NCBI RefSeq assembly: GCF_000422405.1
Contig: NZ_KE383824.1
Coordinates: 29,342 to 93,341 of the forward strand
Reading direction: 5' to 3'
From: Microbacterium luticocti DSM 19459
GTDB taxonomy: Bacteria; Actinomycetota; Actinomycetes; Actinomycetales; Microbacteriaceae
Length of the DNA stretch: 64,000 nt
Part shown: one piece after another, positions 6,755-13,512 of the stretch
Layout: each line of letters opens with the position of its first letter
Numbering within the stretch: the first letter of the stretch is position 1
Notes under the pieces: generated by a model
Database searches by the model: none
The model's input: the letters and a program-made list of their open reading frames with translations, nothing else
Told to the model about the DNA's origin: nothing
Translations under genes and position numbers: made by a program

Positions 6755-7726
6755 GTGCCCTCGATGATCGCCCTGCTCGGTGCGCTCGTCTTCGGGTCTG
6801 CGGACTTTCTCGGCGGCCTGGCCGCCAAGCGGCTGCGCTCCATCCTCGCGACCGCGGTGGCCGCCGCATCCGGCCTCGTGCTGCTGCTGGCGCTGTACCC
6901 GCTGCTGGGCGGGACGTGGTCGGCCGCCGACGTCGGCTGGGGTGCGCTGTCGGGCGTGTTCGGGGCGACCGCGATCGCCCTGTTGTACGCATGCCTGGCG
7001 ATCGGGCCGATGAGCATCCTCTCGCCGCTGACCGCCGTGGTCTCGGCCATCGCCCCGATCCTGTGGGGCCTGCTGGTCGGCGGCGAGCAGTTGTCGGCGC
7101 TCGGGTACGGCGGCCTCGGCGTCGCACTGGTGGCTGTGGTGCTGGTGGGGTTCATCCCCGGCGACACGGTGGTGCGTCCGTCGGCGCGCGGGGTGCTGAT
7201 GGCGATCGGCGCGGGCCTGGCGATCGGTGGGTTCATGGTGGTGCTCGACCAGACCGCCCACGACAGCGGCATCGTGCCGCTGGTGATGAACCGGGCCGCG
7301 AACGCCGCCATCACCGGCACCGTGGTGGTGCTGCTGCTGGTTGCCGCCCGGCGTCGACGGCTGCCCGCCCGGTCGGCCCTGGGTGTGCGCGGGGCGGTGC
7401 TCGGCGCCACCCCGACCGGGCACGCCGATCTCGAGCACGCCCGTCTCGGGCAGGCGGGGCCGGATGCCACGACCCTGCCGCCGCGCATTCCGGCGGCCGC
7501 GTGGTGGCTGGCGATCGCCTGCGGCATGGTGGACTCGTCGGCGAACGCGATCATGCTCGTCGCGCTGCGACTGGGCGACCTGTCGATCGTGTCGGCGCTG
7601 ACGGCGATGTACCCGGCCGGCACGATCCTGCTGGCCGCCGTGGTGCTGCGCGAACGGATCGCCGCCGTGCAGTGGGCCGGGCTCGGGCTCGCCCTGGCGG
7701 CGGGCGCGATGCTCGCGTTGGCCTGA
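6755..7726 (+). CDS. EamA/DMT-superfamily permease
   Basis: A 323-aa drug/metabolite-type transporter with two five-helix EamA repeats. The first begins SMIALLGALVFGSADFLGGLAAKRL and contains SPLTAVVSAIAPILWGLLVGGE. The second begins near WWLAIACGMVDSSANAIMLVAL and contains the matching LTAMYPAGTILLAAVVLRERI. A hydrophilic loop of about 35 residues separates the halves. The substrate is unknown. The start is GTG 6755, exactly 6 nt after TAGGCT (6743-6748), so the transcript is leaderless. The gene is divergent from the MMPL exporter, and the shared palindrome at 6703-6723 falls where this gene's -35 region would be, so both transporters may answer to one repressor. Confidence 0.85.
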   Translation: MPSMIALLGALVFGSADFLGGLAAKRLRSILATAVAAASGLVLLLALYPLLGGTWSAADVGWGALSGVFGATAIALLYACLAIGPMSILSPLTAVVSAIAPILWGLLVGGEQLSALGYGGLGVALVAVVLVGFIPGDTVVRPSARGVLMAIGAGLAIGGFMVVLDQTAHDSGIVPLVMNRAANAAITGTVVVLLLVAARRRRLPARSALGVRGAVLGATPTGHADLEHARLGQAGPDATTLPPRIPAAAWWLAIACGMVDSSANAIMLVALRLGDLSIVSALTAMYPAGTILLAAVVLRERIAAVQWAGLGLALAAGAMLALA

Positions 7727-7862
7727 CGGATTCCCCGGGTCTTCGCCGGATCTCCCCCGGGTTTCCGACGCCTGAGCGCCCGGACGTGCTACGCTGAAGC
7801 GTCCCCACTCGGGTTGACCCTTCTTCGCGCACTTCTTCTGCGCCCCACTCCCTAAGGCTTAC

Positions 7863-8240
7863 GTGTTCTCCTCCCCTGCCGTGTCCGGCGATGTCGCCGT
7901 CGACTGGCGCCAAGCCGACGACGACGTGTTCGTCGCCGGCACGTCCGCCGGCTACGCCGGTTTCGTCGCGGCCACCCCGCGCGGTTTCGAAGCCCACGAC
8001 GGCCGTGGCCGCGACCTCGGCATGCACGCCACGCGTGCCCTGGCACGCGCTGCGGTCGAGGCATCCGTGTACGCCGCCGACCCGCTCGCGGTGTCGGCCG
8101 ACGATCACGCCGCAGCCGCGGCATCCCCTCTTCACGGCGTCGCCGCCTCGTCGGCACGCCGCCACCGCCGTCCGCGTCGGAGTCTTCGACGCGGCACCCC
8201 CGGCCGCCCCGGCGGCCCGAACAACAGAAGGAAAGACACG
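7863..8240 (+). other. Coding-like stretch in frame with, and not stopped before, the cold-shock gene
   Basis: From GTG 7863 an open frame runs without a stop straight into the cold-shock protein. The first 60 codons read like a small domain: [21 protein letters not shown], then [20 protein letters not shown] and TRALARAAV. This resembles short actinobacterial proteins with a W..ADDD.FVA...G.YAGFV pattern that usually stand alone. The last 30 codons turn into an Arg/Pro/Gly-rich tail that contains the cold-shock Shine-Dalgarno (AGAAGGAAAG). Codon choice is good at the start and poor in the tail. It could be a fused N-terminal domain, a separate gene that lost its stop, or part of the long leader typical of cold-shock mRNAs. 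A TACGCT -10-like box is at about 7790. Confidence 0.4.
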
Positions 8241-8444
8241 ATGGCCACTGGCACCGTGAAATGGTTCAACTCCGAAAAGGGATACGGGTTCATCGCACCC
8301 GATGACGGGTCGGCCGACCTGTTCGCCCACTTCAGCGCGATCGAAGGCTCGGGGTTCAAGGAGCTGCGCGAAGCGCAGAAGGTGGAGTTCGACGCTGAGC
8401 GCGGCCCCAAGGGCATGCAGGCCGCGAACATCCGCGCACTGTGA
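8241..8444 (+). CDS. csp: Cold-shock protein, CspA family
   Basis: A 67-aa single cold-shock domain that binds single-stranded RNA and DNA and acts as an RNA chaperone. RNP1 is KGYGFIAP and RNP2 is DLFAHFSAI, both intact, and the ends [12 protein letters not shown] and AANIRAL match the family. The start at ATG 8241 follows AGAAGGAAAG at a normal distance. The same frame is open for 126 codons upstream, so a longer 193-aa form starting at 7863 is formally possible. A strong terminator hairpin follows at 8450-8488. Confidence 0.93.
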   Translation: MATGTVKWFNSEKGYGFIAPDDGSADLFAHFSAIEGSGFKELREAQKVEFDAERGPKGMQAANIRAL

Positions 8445-8449
8445 CCTGT

Positions 8450-8488
8450 TCGTCAGCCGGGGCTCCGCATCGGGGCCCCGGCTGACGA
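8450..8488 (+). terminator. Terminator of the cold-shock gene
   Basis: Perfect 13-bp arms (TCGTCAGCCGGGG at 8450-8462, CCCCGGCTGACGA at 8476-8488) with a 13-nt loop, starting 5 nt after the stop codon. Confidence 0.7.
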
Positions 8489-8648
8489 GTTCCTGGCAGT
8501 CGTGACGTATGCCGTTGCGTTCACGTGACGGCGCGTAGTGTGGGGCCAAGCGATCGGCGTCCGCCTTTGGCTTTTCGGCCTCGCGGTCACGATCGAAGGA
8601 ACAGGTGCTCCCATCTCCTCCACTGTTCTCGAGCCTCGGCTCGGTCCC

Positions 8649-9719
8649 GTGCGGCAGACATATGCCGGCACGGAAGACTTCCCCCCTCTCACCCGCGCGT
8701 TCACCGATGTCTCGCAGGTGGTGCGTGAGAGCGGCCTGCTGCGCCGCACCCCCTGGTTCTACGGCCTCGTCGGCGGCGCGATCGCGCTGGGCTTCGGCGG
8801 GTGCATCACCGGGTTCGTGCTGCTGGGCGCCAGCTGGTTCCAGCTGCTGATCGCGGCGGCCCTGGGCATCCTGTTCACGCAGGTCGCGTTCCTCTCGCAT
8901 GAGGCGGCGCACCGTCAGATCCTCGCCTCGGGCCCGGCGAACGACCGGCTGGCACGGCTGCTGGGCAACGGTGTGGTCGGCATGAGCTACTCCTGGTGGG
9001 GCAGCAAGCACACCCGCCACCACGCCAACCCGAACCGGGTGGGCAAAGACCCCGACATCGACGTCGACACGATCTCGTTCCTCGACGAGGATGCCGCTTC
9101 GGCCCGCGGCCTGCGCCGGCTGATCACCCGCCGCCAGGGGTGGCTGTTCTTTCCGCTGCTGACCCTCGAGGGCCTGAACCTGCACGCACTCGCGCTGCGC
9201 CACCTGTTCGCCCGCGGCCCCGTGAAGGGACGGTGGGCCGAGCTGGGCCTTCTGGCCGTGCGGTTCACCGTGTTCGTGGTGCCGGTGTTCGTGTTCCTGC
9301 CGCTGGGTATGGCGTTCGCGTTCCTCGGGGTGCAGCTGGCGGTGTTCGGCGTGTACATGGGCGCCTCGTTCGCTCCGAACCACAAGGGCATGCCGGTGAT
9401 CGATCGCGACGCCAAGCTCGACTTCTTCAGCAAGCAGGTGCGCACCTCGCGCAACATCGGCGGCGGCTGGTGGGCGACCTGGCTGATGGGCGGACTGAAC
9501 TACCAGATCGAGCACCACCTGTTCCCGAGCATGCCGCGGCCGCACCTGGCGCGGGCGCGCGAGATCGTGATCGACCAGTGCCGCACCCTGGACGTGCCGT
9601 ACACCGAGACCAGCCTGTGGCGCTCGTACGCGATCGTCATCGACTACCTCAACCGGGTGGGCCTGGCCGCCCGCGACCCGTTCGACTGCCCGATGGTGGC
9701 CACCTACCGCCGCGTCTGA
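8649..9719 (+). CDS. Membrane fatty acid desaturase (acyl-lipid or acyl-CoA type)
   Basis: Di-iron desaturase with all three histidine boxes: HEAAH, HTRHH and QIEHH in the order of the family, with membrane helices between them. It introduces a double bond into fatty acyl chains of membrane lipids. The open frame extends to GTG 8538, but that codon lies inside a likely -10 box (TAGTGT 8536-8541, with TTGCGT at 8515-8520), so it cannot be the start of the resulting mRNA. The well-placed GAAGGA (8595-8600) points to a start near 8613, where the in-frame codon is ATC (reading ISSTVLEPRLGPVRQTYAG). The first standard in-frame codon after it is GTG 8649, used here. The cold-shock gene upstream suggests a shared role in cold adaptation (inference). 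Confidence 0.85.
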   Translation: MRQTYAGTEDFPPLTRAFTDVSQVVRESGLLRRTPWFYGLVGGAIALGFGGCITGFVLLGASWFQLLIAAALGILFTQVAFLSHEAAHRQILASGPANDRLARLLGNGVVGMSYSWWGSKHTRHHANPNRVGKDPDIDVDTISFLDEDAASARGLRRLITRRQGWLFFPLLTLEGLNLHALALRHLFARGPVKGRWAELGLLAVRFTVFVVPVFVFLPLGMAFAFLGVQLAVFGVYMGASFAPNHKGMPVIDRDAKLDFFSKQVRTSRNIGGGWWATWLMGGLNYQIEHHLFPSMPRPHLARAREIVIDQCRTLDVPYTETSLWRSYAIVIDYLNRVGLAARDPFDCPMVATYRRV

Positions 9720-9734
9720 CACACGCCCCGTCGC

Positions 9735-9772
9735 ACACAGAAGCCCCGCCGATATCGGCGGGGCTTCTGTGT
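9735..9772. terminator. Bidirectional terminator, 38-bp perfect palindrome
   Basis: Two 19-bp perfect arms meet without a spacer (left arm begins ACACAGAAGCCCC). It separates the plus-strand desaturase from the minus-strand tRNA-Thr and can serve both. Confidence 0.75.
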
Positions 9773-9775
9773 CGG

Positions 9776-9848
9776 AGCCACCTAAGGGAATCGAACCCTT
9801 GACCTATTCATTACGAGTGAATCGCTCTGCCGTCTGAGCTAAGGTGGC
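9776..9848 (-). tRNA. tRNA-Thr(CGU)
   Basis: Acceptor GCCACCT pairs with AGGTGGC, discriminator U. The anticodon loop CTCGTAA gives anticodon CGT, read as Thr (ACG). The T-loop TTCGATT is normal. CCA is not encoded. The 3' end lies 4 nt from the palindromic terminator. Confidence 0.93.
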
Positions 9849-9914
9849 GTGCGGTGTGCACGATCATCGATCTTACATGGTCGTGCCCGCCCCGGCGAAC
9901 GCCGCAGCCACCGC

Positions 9915-11471
9915 TCAGTGCTCGCAGCGCACGTCCTTGTCGGGCACCGTGCCGTCGACGAAGTAGGCGTTCACGGTGTCGTCGACGCAGCTGCTGCCCT
10001 TGTTGAATCCAGTGTGGCCCTCACCGACGCGGCTGATCAGGATGCCACTGTCGAGCTGGTCGGCCAACTCGACCGCCCACTGGTACGGGGTGGCCGGGTC
10101 GTTGGTCGTACCGATCACGAGGATCGGCCCGGCGCCGGCGGCGTGGATCGGCTCGCGCACCCCGGTGGGCTTGTACGGCCACACCGAGCAGCCGTCGACG
10201 TCGACGCCCCAGTACGGGGCGATCGTCGGCGCCTTCTTCGCCAGCTCGGCAGCGGCCGCCTTCTTCTGCGCCGCGGTCGCATCGGCGGGGTAGTCCATGC
10301 AGTTGTAGGCGTTGAAGGCCTCGTACGAGTTGTCCTGGTACTTTCCGTCGACCCGGTTGTAGTAGAAGTCGACCAGCTGGTAGGCCACAGACGGGTTGCC
10401 CTTGGCGACGTCGGCGAGCGCCTGGGTCAGGTACGGCCAGCTGTCTTCGGAGTACAGTGCGGCCACGATCGCGCTCACCAGGGCATCGGCTCCCAGCATC
10501 CGCCCGTCGCTGTTGCGCTCGGGCGACCGGTCGACGCGCGCGAGCATCGTGCCCAGGTCGGCCATGGCGTCGTCGACGCTGCCGGCGAACGGGCACTGGC
10601 GGGATTTCAGGCACGACGGCATGTAGGCCCGCAGCGCCGATTCGAACCCGATCCCCTGGGCGACACTGACCTGCAGACCGGATGCCGCGGGGTTGATCGC
10701 GCCGTCGAGCACGAACCGGCCCACCTTTTCGGGGTACAGCTTCGCGTAGGTCGCCCCGAGGAAGGTGCCGTACGAGTAGCCGAGGTAGTTGAGCTTCTTG
10801 TCGCCGAGCACGGCGCGCAGCAGGTCCATGTCGCGGGCGGCGAACTCGGTGTTCACATCGGGCAGGATGCCGTGCGAGTTCTGCTTGCACGCCTGCCCGA
10901 ACTTCTTCGCACCGGCCAGGATCTCGTCACGCCACGCCTCGGTGCCGCGCTTCGCCTTGGGGATGTCGAACAGGTACGCGTCCATCTGCTTCGAGTCGTA
11001 GCAGGCCACCGCGGTGGATTCGCCCACCCCGCGCGGGTCGAACCCGATGACGTCGTAGTTGCGCTCCAGGTCGTCGCCGACGGCGAAGGTGAGCGAGTCG
11101 CGCACCAGCTCGACACCGCTCGCGCCGGGGCCGCCGGGGTTCACCAGCAGCGAGCCGAGCGGGTGACCGCCCGACGCGCGGTGCCGGATGATGGCCAGCT
11201 CGATGCTGCCCGCGCCCGGGTCGTCCCAGTTCTCGGGGGCCGTGACCTTCGCGCACTCGTCACCGTCCGCGCACGGCGTGAACTCGATGTGCTGCCCGTA
11301 GAACTGCACCAGCTCGGGCGCGACGCCCTCGGTGTCGGGCGCCGAGCTGGCACCCGGCCGTGACGACGACGAGGTCTGGTCGGGGATGAACTCCACCAGG
11401 CAGCCGGTGAGTGCGAGGGATGCCGCCGCCAGGGCGGCGACGACGGCGACGAGGCGTTTCGGAGTGTTCAC
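9915..11471 (-). CDS. Secreted lipoprotein alpha/beta-hydrolase, tripeptidyl aminopeptidase-like (S33)
   Basis: The N-terminus is a lipoprotein signal: basic KR, hydrophobic core and lipobox LTGC with Cys24 as the lipidation site, followed by a Ser-rich spacer. The catalytic part has the nucleophile elbow GYSYGTFLG (Ser at about 236), the preceding NPGGPGASG oxyanion loop, DPRGVGES, the acidic residue in VIGTTNDPATPYQWA and the His in GEGHTGF. This matches Streptomyces SlpD/SlpE and Tap-type exported peptidases that trim tripeptides or hydrophobic peptides. The GTG start at 11471 overlaps the holB stop by 4 nt, so it is the last gene of the topA-tmk-holB transcript. The functional link to replication genes is probably only positional. 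Confidence 0.87.
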   Translation of the reverse strand: MNTPKRLVAVVAALAAASLALTGCLVEFIPDQTSSSSRPGASSAPDTEGVAPELVQFYGQHIEFTPCADGDECAKVTAPENWDDPGAGSIELAIIRHRASGGHPLGSLLVNPGGPGASGVELVRDSLTFAVGDDLERNYDVIGFDPRGVGESTAVACYDSKQMDAYLFDIPKAKRGTEAWRDEILAGAKKFGQACKQNSHGILPDVNTEFAARDMDLLRAVLGDKKLNYLGYSYGTFLGATYAKLYPEKVGRFVLDGAINPAASGLQVSVAQGIGFESALRAYMPSCLKSRQCPFAGSVDDAMADLGTMLARVDRSPERNSDGRMLGADALVSAIVAALYSEDSWPYLTQALADVAKGNPSVAYQLVDFYYNRVDGKYQDNSYEAFNAYNCMDYPADATAAQKKAAAAELAKKAPTIAPYWGVDVDGCSVWPYKPTGVREPIHAAGAGPILVIGTTNDPATPYQWAVELADQLDSGILISRVGEGHTGFNKGSSCVDDTVNAYFVDGTVPDKDVRCEH

Positions 11472-12628
11472 AGCGTCCTTCCGTGGGCGATCGTGATGAG
11501 CATGCTCTCAAGGGCGAGTGCGGGCGCGACGTTCTGCTCGAGGCGACGGCGCGCCTCGGCGATCTCGTCGAGCACCACCAGCGTGCGGGCGGGATCCCAG
11601 GTCGCGGCCACGCCGCGCAGGCCCGGTTCGAGCTCCCGATTGATGAGGTCGCCGTCTCGTCCGAACTGCAGCATGAGCACGTCGCGGTACAGCGACTGCA
11701 GGTCGGTGAGCACCCGGTCGAGTCCGTCGCGCAGGCTGCGCGTGGCCCGACGCTTCTGCTCGTCTTCGAGCGTCTTCAGCTGGCTGCGCACCGCCGGTGG
11801 CACCGCGGCACCGGGTGCGATGCCGAGCGTTGCCAGCAGACTGCTGCGCTCGGCCTCGTCGCGTTCGGCGGTGAGAGCCTTCGCGTCGTCGGTGGCGGCA
11901 GCGACGATCTGCGCGGCCGCCTCGACCGCGCTCGACACGCCGGTGACCTCGAGCACGGCGCGCAGCGTCTGGTCACGGCGGGCGCGGGCAGCGGCATCCG
12001 TCGCCAGGCGCTGCGCCATGCCGATGTGCCGCTGCGCGTGCCGCGCGGACTGCTCGGCGACCTGCGGGTCGACACCGGTGCGCGCGGCGATGAGCGCGGC
12101 GACGTCGGCGATCTCGGGGTCGCGCAGCCGCAGCACACGCACCCGGGAGCGGATCGTCGGCAGCAGGTCGGCGTCACTGGGCGCGCACAGCACCCAGATG
12201 GTGCGTTCCGGAGGCTCTTCGAGCGCCTTCAGCAGCACGTTCGAGGTGCGCTCGGCCATGCGGTCGGCGTCTTCCATCACGATCACGCGGTAGCGGCCCA
12301 GCGACGGCGCGAAGTACGAGCGTTCGACCAGGGCGCGGGCGTCCTTGATCGTGATGATGACGCCCTCGGTGCGCAGCGCGGTGTAGTCGGGGTGGGTGCC
12401 GGCCAGCACCTGCCGCATCGCGGCCTCGTCGCCGGGCTCGGCGACCAGCGCCGCGGCGAACGCCCGTGCCAGGGTCGACCGGCCCGAGCCGGGCGGCCCG
12501 GTGATCAGCCACGCGTGGGTGAGCTCGGCGGGGTCGGATGCCGCGGCCCGCAGCACGCGCACGGCCTCGTCCTGCCCCCACACCTCGCCCCACGGCAGGT
12601 CGCGGGTCAGCGTGGCGGCGGCATCCAT
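11468..12628 (-). CDS. holB: DNA polymerase III delta-prime subunit
   Basis: Clamp-loader subunit of the replicative polymerase. The 386-aa AAA+ protein has GPPGSGRSTLARAFAAAL near residue 45, the switch region VIMEDADRMAERTSNVLLKALEEPP and ILCAPSDADLLPTIRSR-type sensor sequence, the standard delta-prime order. The C-terminal part is the helical collar domain. The GTG/ATG question is settled by TAGGCT (12635-12640, minus strand) 6 nt before ATG 12628, so the gene also has its own leaderless promoter although tmk and topA lie upstream on the same strand. Its promoter word TAGGCTGGTCG is the same as that of dnaX at 42.9 kb. Confidence 0.92.
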   Translation of the reverse strand: MDAAATLTRDLPWGEVWGQDEAVRVLRAAASDPAELTHAWLITGPPGSGRSTLARAFAAALVAEPGDEAAMRQVLAGTHPDYTALRTEGVIITIKDARALVERSYFAPSLGRYRVIVMEDADRMAERTSNVLLKALEEPPERTIWVLCAPSDADLLPTIRSRVRVLRLRDPEIADVAALIAARTGVDPQVAEQSARHAQRHIGMAQRLATDAAARARRDQTLRAVLEVTGVSSAVEAAAQIVAAATDDAKALTAERDEAERSSLLATLGIAPGAAVPPAVRSQLKTLEDEQKRRATRSLRDGLDRVLTDLQSLYRDVLMLQFGRDGDLINRELEPGLRGVAATWDPARTLVVLDEIAEARRRLEQNVAPALALESMLITIAHGRTL

Positions 12629-12634
12629 TCGACC

Positions 12635-12640
12635 AGCCTA
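12635..12640 (-). promoter_or_regulatory. Leaderless -10 box of holB
   Basis: TAGGCT on the minus strand, 6 nt from ATG 12628. The following bases GGTCG are identical at the dnaX promoter (42945-42950). Confidence 0.55.
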
Positions 12641-12700
12641 ACCGCGCCCGCCGACACGGCCGCGGTCACGCTCGCGCATTCTGCGACACGGCTGCCGAGC

Positions 12701-12817
12701 GTGTCACAGAACACACGGGATACCGCGGTACCCGCTCACACCTTCTGAGACACGGCCGGCGGCATGTCCCACAAGATGCGGGATGCCGCAGCATCCGCCC
12801 GCATCTTCTGAGACACG
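12701..12817. repeat. Two 54-bp palindromic intergenic repeats, copies A and B
   Basis: Copy A (12701-12754) and copy B (12764-12817) both start with a TGTCNCA(C/G)A word and end CTTCTGAGACACG or TCTTCTGAGACACG, so the ends are inverted repeats. In copy B the pairing extends through AAGATGCGGG/CCCGCATCTT. The period is 63 bp. A degenerate third end (TTCTGCGACACG) lies at about 12679-12690. The same element is found as a pair at 27127-27243. It lies between tmk and holB and could end the tmk transcript. Confidence 0.7.
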
Positions 12818-12891
12818 CGTATGTCACACACACGGGCCATCGGCCCGGCGCCCGCGCCGCGCGCGCCCGCTCGGCCGCGCTTCGCTCGTGC

Positions 12892-13512
12892 TCAGACGAG
12901 CCGCGCGGCCACCTGCTCACGCACCCGCGCGGCGATCTCGTCGACCGGCAGTGCCGCGTCGACCACGAGGAACCGTCCGGGTTCGGCCGCGGCCAGGTCG
13001 AGGAAGGCGGTGCGCACGCGCGCGTGGAACTCGGCCTGCTCGGCCTCGAGCCGGTCGAACGGCTTGTCGACCGCGTCCAGGCGCCGGCGGGCGGATGCCT
13101 CGTCGAGGTCGAGCAGCACGGTCAGATCGGGCAGCAGGCCGTTCACCGCCCACAGCGACAGGTCGCGCACCTGCGCGGCATCGAGCACCCGTCCCGCACC
13201 CTGGTAGGCGACCGACGAGTCGAGGTAGCGGTCTTGGATGACCACCGCATCGCGATCGAGCGCCGGCCGCACGACCGTGGCGACGTGGTGGGCACGGTCG
13301 GCGGCGTACAGCAGCGCCTCGGCGCGCGGGTCGATGTGCCCGCGGTGGTGCAGCACGATGTCGCGGATGCGCTCCCCCACCTCGGTGCCGCCGGGCTCGC
13401 GGGTGCGCACAACCTCGCGTCCGCGCTCGCGCAGCCAGTGCTCCAACGCCGCCGCCTGCGTGCTCTTGCCGACGCCGTCGCCGCCCTCGAACGTGACGAA
13501 CAGCCCGGTCAC
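12892..13512 (-). CDS. tmk: Thymidylate kinase
   Basis: Phosphorylates dTMP to dTDP. The 206-aa protein has the P-loop FEGGDGVGKST at 8-18, the DR(Y/H) motif in IQDRYLDSSVAYQGAGR, and RTREPGGTEVGERIR near residue 37, which contributes to nucleotide binding. GTG 13512 overlaps the topA stop codon by 4 nt, so translation is probably coupled to topA. The length is normal for the family. The 263 bp downstream carry the palindromic repeats described at 12701-12817. Confidence 0.95.
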   Translation of the reverse strand: MTGLFVTFEGGDGVGKSTQAAALEHWLRERGREVVRTREPGGTEVGERIRDIVLHHRGHIDPRAEALLYAADRAHHVATVVRPALDRDAVVIQDRYLDSSVAYQGAGRVLDAAQVRDLSLWAVNGLLPDLTVLLDLDEASARRRLDAVDKPFDRLEAEQAEFHARVRTAFLDLAAAEPGRFLVVDAALPVDEIAARVREQVAARLV

